DNA of 10,307 nt from VAUL01 sp964603155. Its GTDB lineage: Bacteria > Desulfobacterota > Desulfuromonadia > Desulfuromonadales > BM103. Both the position numbers and the translations under genes were made by a program. A model generated the notes under the pieces. The model saw only the letters and a list, made by a program, of their open reading frames with translations. It was not told the DNA's origin and did not search any database. This document shows, piece after piece, positions 6,151-10,307 of this stretch. The DNA is taken from the NCBI GenBank assembly GCA_964603155.1, contig CAZRTZ010000073.1:1-10307 (forward strand), written 5' to 3'. Position 1 is the stretch's first letter; every line of letters starts with the position of its first letter.

Positions 6151-6178
6151 AATGACCCCATACTTAGGAGCCCTTGCA

Positions 6179-6547
6179 ATGAAAACGATCATGACCGTCG
6201 ATGATTCCGCAACCGTCCGCACCTGCCTGGAAGCCACCCTGGGCGAGGCAGGTTACCGCGTGGTTCAGGCTATAGACGGTCTGGATGCCCTTGACAAACT
6301 TCAGGACCGGGCGGTTGACCTGGTGGTGACCGACCTCAACATGCCGAAGATGGACGGCGTCGAGTTGATTAAATCCGTCCGCAGCACCCCCGGACACCGC
6401 TTCACCCCGATCCTGATGCTGACCTCGGAAAGCCAGCCGGAACTCAAGCAGGCCGGCAAGCAGGCCGGTGCCTCGGCGTGGGTTGCCAAGCCATTCCGTC
6501 CCCAGAATCTTTTGGCCGTGGTGCAGATGGTCTGCCCGGCAGCATGA
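6179..6547 (+). CDS. cheY: CheY-type chemotaxis response regulator
   Basis: A 122-residue single receiver domain with the full set of active residues: Asp8/Asp9 (TVDDS), phospho-acceptor Asp52 (VTDLNMPKMDG), Thr82 (MLTSES) and Lys104 (VAKPF). The DLNMPKMDG motif, the TSES switch and the context between chemosensory genes point to CheY rather than a transcription regulator. Once phosphorylated by CheA it should act on the flagellar switch or another motility target. ATG 6179 is chosen because TAGGAG lies 8 bases upstream; the open frame extends further 5' only by running through the STAS gene in another frame. It follows the STAS stop by 28 bp. It could be an output or a phosphate sink for a CheA encoded elsewhere. 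Confidence 0.9.
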   Translation: MKTIMTVDDSATVRTCLEATLGEAGYRVVQAIDGLDALDKLQDRAVDLVVTDLNMPKMDGVELIKSVRSTPGHRFTPILMLTSESQPELKQAGKQAGASAWVAKPFRPQNLLAVVQMVCPAA

Positions 6548-6611
6548 CATTTGACTTTTGACAGAGCCGATTTACCCCAAACCAAATCCCCGGAAGAAAG
6601 AGGGCGATACC

Positions 6612-7382
6612 ATGAAAAAACTGTTGACCCTGGCCGCCGTTCTCTTCGTTGTTACCCTCTCTGCCGGTTCCGCGCTGGCCGCCACCTTGACCGTGCGCGC
6701 CGACAACTGGCCCCCCTTCAACGGCGACCCGAAGTCGGGCAAGCCGGGTTACATGATCGAAGTGCTCAAGGCGATCTTCGAGCCGCAGGGTGTGCAAGTC
6801 GACTACCAGACCATGCCCTGGAACCGCAGCAAGGATGAAGTGAAGAGCGGCAAGTACGACGCCATCGTCGGCGCCGACAATGAAGAGGCCGCCGGCTTTG
6901 TCGTGCCGAAAGAATCCTTCGGCAAGTACCTCAACTGCTTCTTCGTCGCTCCGACCAGCAGCTGGCGCTTCCAGGGGGGCGAATCGCTCAAGCAGATCAA
7001 ACTCGGGGTCATCGAGGGATACTCGTACGACGAGCAGGTCAACGCCTACATCAAGAGCGCCCCGCAGGGGAAAGTTGTCGCGGCGACCGGCGACGATGCC
7101 CTGCCCAGACTGCTCAAGATGCTGCAGGCCGGTCGGATCGACGCCGTGCTGGAAGACGCATCGGTGCTGAACGCGGCGCTCAGTGCCAACAATATCCCGG
7201 CCAGCCAGGTCGTCCTTGCCGGCAAACTCAGCGTCGCGCGTGATCTGAATGTCGCTTTCAGCCCGGCCAGGGACACCTCCAGGAAGTACAGCGAGCAGTT
7301 TTCGGCCGGGATTGCCGAACTGCGCAAGAGCGGCAAACTCAAACAGATTCTCGACCGCTACAACGTCAAGGACTGGAAATAG
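6612..7382 (+). CDS. Periplasmic solute-binding protein, SBP_bac_3 type
   Basis: A 256-residue exported protein. A clean signal peptide (MKKLLTLAAVLFVVTLSAG, cleavage after SALA at residue 23) leads to a type-II periplasmic-binding fold of the family-3 (amino-acid-type) class. It shows LTVRADNWPPFNG (26-38), GYMIEVLKAIFE (46-57), the SGKYDAIVGA segment (79-88), SLKQIKLGVIEGYSY (125-139), the GRIDAVLEDASV segment (174-185) and the C-terminal helix AELRKSGKLKQILDRYN. It has no lipobox, so it is likely soluble in the periplasm. ATG 6612 is set by GAGGG about 7 bases upstream; the in-frame TTG 6558 would put a charged stretch before the signal peptide. No permease or ATPase gene is adjacent. An MCP gene follows after 38 bp, so its job is more likely to deliver ligand to that chemoreceptor than to feed a transporter. 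The ligand cannot be read from the sequence. Confidence 0.87.
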   Translation: MKKLLTLAAVLFVVTLSAGSALAATLTVRADNWPPFNGDPKSGKPGYMIEVLKAIFEPQGVQVDYQTMPWNRSKDEVKSGKYDAIVGADNEEAAGFVVPKESFGKYLNCFFVAPTSSWRFQGGESLKQIKLGVIEGYSYDEQVNAYIKSAPQGKVVAATGDDALPRLLKMLQAGRIDAVLEDASVLNAALSANNIPASQVVLAGKLSVARDLNVAFSPARDTSRKYSEQFSAGIAELRKSGKLKQILDRYNVKDWK

Positions 7383-7395
7383 CACGCCGCCGTGC
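7382..7395 (+). other. Small hairpin between the binding-protein and MCP genes
   Basis: GCACG (7382-7386) and CGTGC (7391-7395) form a 5-bp GC stem with a 4-base loop directly at the binding-protein stop codon. It has no T-tract. It might trim or stabilise the upstream message so that the binding protein is made in excess of the receptor. It may also be chance. Confidence 0.25.
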
Positions 7396-7420
7396 ATAGG
7401 CAAGGGAACGCGAGGACTCA

Positions 7421-9055
7421 ATGAAAAGCCTGAAAATCAAGTTGTTGGTCTGGTACGTGGCGATCATCACGGTCGTTCTCTCCGGGCTGGGGGTGGTCAA
7501 CTACCTGCAGCGGCAGTCGGAACTGAAGCAGACCTATGCCTCCCAGCGCGAGGCGCTGCTCAAGCGGGCCAGCCTCGCCCTTCCAGGCGCGCTCTATGGC
7601 TACGATGAGAAGCAGATGGAGAATTTTCTGGTGGCGGAGATGAACAACCCCGACGTTGCGGCGGTGGTCCTCTACGATGCGGCCGGCAAGATGACCCATG
7701 CGCGGGTGCGCAACGCTGCCGGCGAGGCCATCGAACCGGAGAGCCTCCCGGCCGACTACAAGGCGGAAGGGACGCAGGACCTGCTCTACGAAAAGGAGAA
7801 GCTCGGCCACTTCGAGGTCGTGATGTCGACGGACGGCTTCGAGAAGATGCTGAGCGCCGAGATCGTCTCGGTGCTGCAAAAAATCCTGGTGCTCGGGGTG
7901 GTCATGGTCTTTGCCGTGTGGATCCTCCTCAATCGTACGGTCATCAAACCGCTGATGTCGCTGGCCGGCACCATGCGCGAGATGGCCGAGACCAACGACA
8001 GCACCTTGCGGGCGGCGAAAACCAATAACGACGAGATCGGCGTGGTGGTCGACAGTGTCAACGCCTTCCTCGATACACTGGCGGTCAAGGTTGCCCAGTT
8101 GGAAAAGGTGGCCGATGCCGACCTGACCGTGGAGATGCCCCTGATTTCGGAGCGCGATACCATGGGGCAGTCGATGCAGCGCCTGAAGCAGCAGCTCACC
8201 GACCTGGTCGGTGACATCGTGCGCGCCTCCAGCCAGGTCGGCGAAGGGGCGCAGACCATGACCATGACCAGTTCGGCCCTGAACCAGGGGGCGATCGAGC
8301 AGGCGGCGGCGGCCGAGGAGGCCTCTTCATCCATCGAGGAGATGTCGGGGATGATTCGCCGCAACGCCGAAAACGCCATCGAAACCGCCAAGATCGCCAG
8401 CCAGGCCGCCAGTCACGCCCAAGAGGGCGGGCAGGCGGTCAACGAAACGGTGGTGGCGATGAAACAGATCGCCGAGAAGATCCTGATCATCGAAGAGATC
8501 GCCCGCCAGACCAACCTGCTGGCTCTTAACGCCGCCATCGAGGCCGCCCGTGCCGGCGAGCACGGCCGGGGCTTCGCGGTGGTGGCCGCCGAAGTCCGCA
8601 AGCTGGCGGAACGCAGCCAAAAGGCTGCCGGCGAGATCAACGGCCTTTCCTCCAGCAGTGTGGAGATTGCCGAGCGGGCCGGCCAGTTGCTGACCGCCAT
8701 GCTGCCGAGCATCCAGAAAACCGCCGATCTGGTGGAAGAGATTGCCGCCGCCAGTCGCGAGCAGAACGCCGGTGCCGAGCAGATCGCCAAGAGCATCCAG
8801 CAGCTCGACGTGGTCACCCAGCAGAACGCTTCGGCGTCCGAAGAGTTGGCCTCGACTGCTGAAGAGCTCTCCAGCCAGGCCGAGCAGCTGCAGGACTACG
8901 TCGGCACCTTCAAGGTTGAGGGACATGTCGGCAGCGCCGGGCGCCAGGAGCGAAAGCAGCTCACCAAGGCGTCCCCGGCCAAAACGTTGCGGGCTCTCCC
9001 CGCCGTGAAGAAAGCCGCCAACGACGAACATGACCAGGAATTCGAGGCCTACTAA
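7421..9055 (+). CDS. Methyl-accepting chemotaxis protein (MCP-2)
   Basis: A complete 544-residue transmembrane chemoreceptor. TM1 is about 7-28; a periplasmic sensor of about 120 residues follows (LALPGALYGYDEKQMENFL, then AAVVLYDAAGKM, a small Cache/PAS-like pattern); TM2 is about 151-171. HAMP (about 171-222) is followed by a second HAMP-like unit (VADADLTVEMPLISERD, 230-246). The signalling hairpin tip QTNLLALNAAIEAARAGE (363-380) is intact. Methylation-type Glu/Gln clusters lie on both arms (AAAAEEASSSIEEMSG; SASEELASTAEELSSQ). The tail ends in EFEAY, a CheR-type pentapeptide, after a flexible linker. GAGG lies 5 bases before ATG 7421. It is followed by cheW after 11 bp and preceded by a solute-binding protein, so it probably senses that protein's ligand in the periplasm and signals to CheA through the adjacent CheW. 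It is a close paralogue of MCP-1. Confidence 0.95.
   Translation: MKSLKIKLLVWYVAIITVVLSGLGVVNYLQRQSELKQTYASQREALLKRASLALPGALYGYDEKQMENFLVAEMNNPDVAAVVLYDAAGKMTHARVRNAAGEAIEPESLPADYKAEGTQDLLYEKEKLGHFEVVMSTDGFEKMLSAEIVSVLQKILVLGVVMVFAVWILLNRTVIKPLMSLAGTMREMAETNDSTLRAAKTNNDEIGVVVDSVNAFLDTLAVKVAQLEKVADADLTVEMPLISERDTMGQSMQRLKQQLTDLVGDIVRASSQVGEGAQTMTMTSSALNQGAIEQAAAAEEASSSIEEMSGMIRRNAENAIETAKIASQAASHAQEGGQAVNETVVAMKQIAEKILIIEEIARQTNLLALNAAIEAARAGEHGRGFAVVAAEVRKLAERSQKAAGEINGLSSSSVEIAERAGQLLTAMLPSIQKTADLVEEIAAASREQNAGAEQIAKSIQQLDVVTQQNASASEELASTAEELSSQAEQLQDYVGTFKVEGHVGSAGRQERKQLTKASPAKTLRALPAVKKAANDEHDQEFEAY
8571..8920 (+). repeat. Direct repeat, copy 2 (in MCP-2)
   Basis: Partner of the segment at 1-350. 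The copies are in the same orientation about 8.6 kb apart and flank both operons of the window, so recombination between them could in principle delete or amplify the intervening genes. Confidence 0.8.
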
Positions 9056-9066
9056 GGAGCCGGCTC

Positions 9067-9555
9067 ATGGTGAACACTGTCCAGGAAACCCAGGCCGAAC
9101 AGTACCTGACCTTCATTCTCGACGGCGAGCAGTTTGGCGTCGATGTTCGGGAAACCCGGGAGATTCTCGATCTGCCGGCGCTGACCAGGATCCCGCAAAG
9201 CCCCGACTACATGCTGGGTGTCATCAATCTGCGGGGGACGATCGTGCCGGTTGTCGACCTGCGCCGGAAATTTGCGACAGCCGGTGGCGAAGAGCGGGCC
9301 AACTCATGCGTGATCGTGCTGGAGGTGGCTACGGCGGAAGGGCTGTCGATCATCGGCGTCCTGGCCGATGAGGTCTGCGAAGTCATCGATCTCGCTGCCG
9401 CCGAAATCCAGCCGGCACCGCGCTTCGGCAACAGGATGCGCACCGAGTATGTCAAGGGTTTGGGGCACCACCAGGAGCGTTTCGTGATCCTGCTGGAGAC
9501 GGCCCGGATCTTCAGGGAAGATGAATTGGAACGCATTCAGGCAAGCGCTGGCTGA
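9067..9555 (+). CDS. cheW: CheW-type chemotaxis coupling protein
   Basis: A 162-residue scaffold protein that links chemoreceptors to the CheA kinase. The CheW fold is clear: YLTFILDGEQFGVDVRETRE (13-32), then LPALTRIPQSPDYMLG and GVINLRGTIVPVVDLRRKF (51-69) with the invariant RG (Arg56) that contacts receptor and kinase. IIGVLADEVCEVIDL (95-109) and the terminal ERFVILLETARIF complete it. Length is normal for the family, with no fused receiver. TAAGGAG, overlapping the MCP-2 stop codon, lies 7 bases before ATG 9067, so MCP-2 and CheW are probably coupled in translation and made together. No cheA follows, so this CheW must work with a kinase encoded elsewhere. Confidence 0.95.
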   Translation: MVNTVQETQAEQYLTFILDGEQFGVDVRETREILDLPALTRIPQSPDYMLGVINLRGTIVPVVDLRRKFATAGGEERANSCVIVLEVATAEGLSIIGVLADEVCEVIDLAAAEIQPAPRFGNRMRTEYVKGLGHHQERFVILLETARIFREDELERIQASAG

Positions 9556-9593
9556 TTTTAAGTAGTGACCAATTATAGAATGAGGAGAGCTGT

Positions 9594-10307
9594 ATGAAAC
9601 TACGCAACATGCTGTTCATGGCAGGAGCGGCCATGGTCTTCACGGCCACGGCAGCACAGGCGGCTGATGTCTCCGCGAGCGCCAGCCTCGGGGTGTACGA
9701 CAAGTACCTGTGGCGCGGTATCGATCTGAGTGACAGCACCGCCGTCACGCAAGGATCGGCAGATGTCACGGTCAACGGCTTCAAGCTGGGAGTCTGGGGG
9801 AATGCCCAACTGGACGACGACGGTGCCTGGGAAGGTGGTGAGGTGAACGAGGTCGATGTGACCGTGGAGTATGCCTTTGACATGGGCGAGATGCTCTCCG
9901 CAAAGGTTGGCAACGTCACCTACCTGCTCAAGGATATGGACGATACCAGCGAGGCCTACGCAGGGCTAACGGTCAACACCGTGTTGTCACCGACCTTCAC
10001 GGCTTACTGGGATTGGGACGAGGCCGAAGAAAACGGCCTGTACTATACGCTGGCGGTCAGTCACACTTTCGAGCCATGTAGTTACGCGGCCATCAATCTC
10101 GGCGCCCTGGTCGGGTACAACGACAAGAGCGACTACTCGATTTATTACGTGGAGGCAGGGATCGACGAAAACGGGGATGAGTTCGAGGAGTTCAAGTCCT
10201 ATAGCGACTGGCATAACTACGAATTGAGTGCGTCAGTCGATTTCAAGGTGACTGACCTGCTACCCGAATTTCGGGCCATTGGATCTGTTAGGTTTGGCCA
10301 TCTCGGG
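9594..10307 (+). CDS. TorF/Gcw_chp-family outer-membrane protein, 3' end cut
   Basis: The frame is open from ATG 9594 to the window edge (238 codons, no stop), so the gene is partial at its 3' end. A signal peptide (MKLRNMLFMAGAAMVFTATA, cleavage AQA|AD after residue 23) precedes a beta-barrel pattern of alternating hydrophobic residues. The opening SASASLGVYDKYLWRGIDLS (27-46) is the signature of the TorF/Gcw_chp putative porins (usually ...YVWRG.S.S). Further strands include GFKLGVWGNAQL, VNEVDVTVEYAF and YYTLAVSHTF, linked by acidic loops. AGGAGAG lies about 6 bases upstream of the start. It follows cheW by 38 bp with no terminator between, so it may share the transcript; a link to the sensed ligand is possible but unproven. 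The family is assigned by pattern. Pore function and substrate are unknown. Confidence 0.8.
   Translation, partial: MKLRNMLFMAGAAMVFTATAAQAADVSASASLGVYDKYLWRGIDLSDSTAVTQGSADVTVNGFKLGVWGNAQLDDDGAWEGGEVNEVDVTVEYAFDMGEMLSAKVGNVTYLLKDMDDTSEAYAGLTVNTVLSPTFTAYWDWDEAEENGLYYTLAVSHTFEPCSYAAINLGALVGYNDKSDYSIYYVEAGIDENGDEFEEFKSYSDWHNYELSASVDFKVTDLLPEFRAIGSVRFGHLG

Noticed and set aside
9556..9593. Promoter upstream of the TorF-like gene (TATAGA near 9574)
   Set aside because: There is no plausible -35, and transcription would start inside the Shine-Dalgarno; read-through from cheW is simpler.
1..10307. CRISPR array, tRNA or rRNA genes, insertion sequences or phage genes
   Set aside because: I found no regularly spaced short repeats, transposase motifs or RNA-gene signatures; coding density is nearly continuous.

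Overview
The window is GC-rich (about 60% by eye), and every gene I can support lies on the + strand. It holds sensory and outer-membrane genes of a Gram-negative, motile bacterium: two chemoreceptors, a periplasmic-binding protein, a TonB-dependent receptor and a TorF-like outer-membrane protein. Protein style and gene mix fit the Desulfuromonadia (Geobacter/Desulfuromonas relatives, former Deltaproteobacteria). That assignment is inference from recall, not a search.

Layout. (1) Positions 1-509: the 3' end of a methyl-accepting chemotaxis protein (MCP-1), closed by a strong hairpin (537-577). (2) Positions 657-5131: a tight four-gene operon. It encodes a membrane histidine kinase with a CHASE8-like periplasmic domain, a stand-alone receiver, a YfiR/DUF4154 periplasmic protein and a TonB-dependent receptor. 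(3) Positions 5132-5344: an AT-rich intergenic stretch with inverted repeats, a textbook intrinsic terminator (5239-5280) and a sigma-54-like -24/-12 element (5317-5332). (4) Positions 5345-9555: a chemosensory operon. It encodes a degenerate receiver-like protein, a STAS-domain protein, a CheY, a solute-binding protein, a second full-length MCP and a CheW. (5) Position 9594 to the end: a TorF/Gcw_chp-type outer-membrane protein, cut by the window edge.

How the genes may work together. In the known YfiBNR system, periplasmic YfiR holds back a membrane diguanylate cyclase (YfiN) by binding its CHASE8-type periplasmic domain. Here a YfiR homologue sits between a CHASE8-like histidine kinase with its receiver and a TonB-dependent receptor. 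The simplest reading is a YfiR-gated two-component system in which His-Asp phosphotransfer replaces the GGDEF output and an outer-membrane transporter may take the place of YfiB. This is the most interesting proposal in the window. In the second operon, a solute-binding protein without any ABC permease or ATPase directly precedes an MCP and a CheW, which suggests binding-protein-mediated chemotaxis. STAS, CheY and degenerate-receiver proteins may act as adaptor or output components. No cheA, cheB or cheR is in the window, so these parts must plug into a core encoded elsewhere. Both MCPs end in a CheR-type aromatic pentapeptide (EFERY, EFEAY).

All motif positions were read by eye. Family names rest on recognised motifs, not on database searches.
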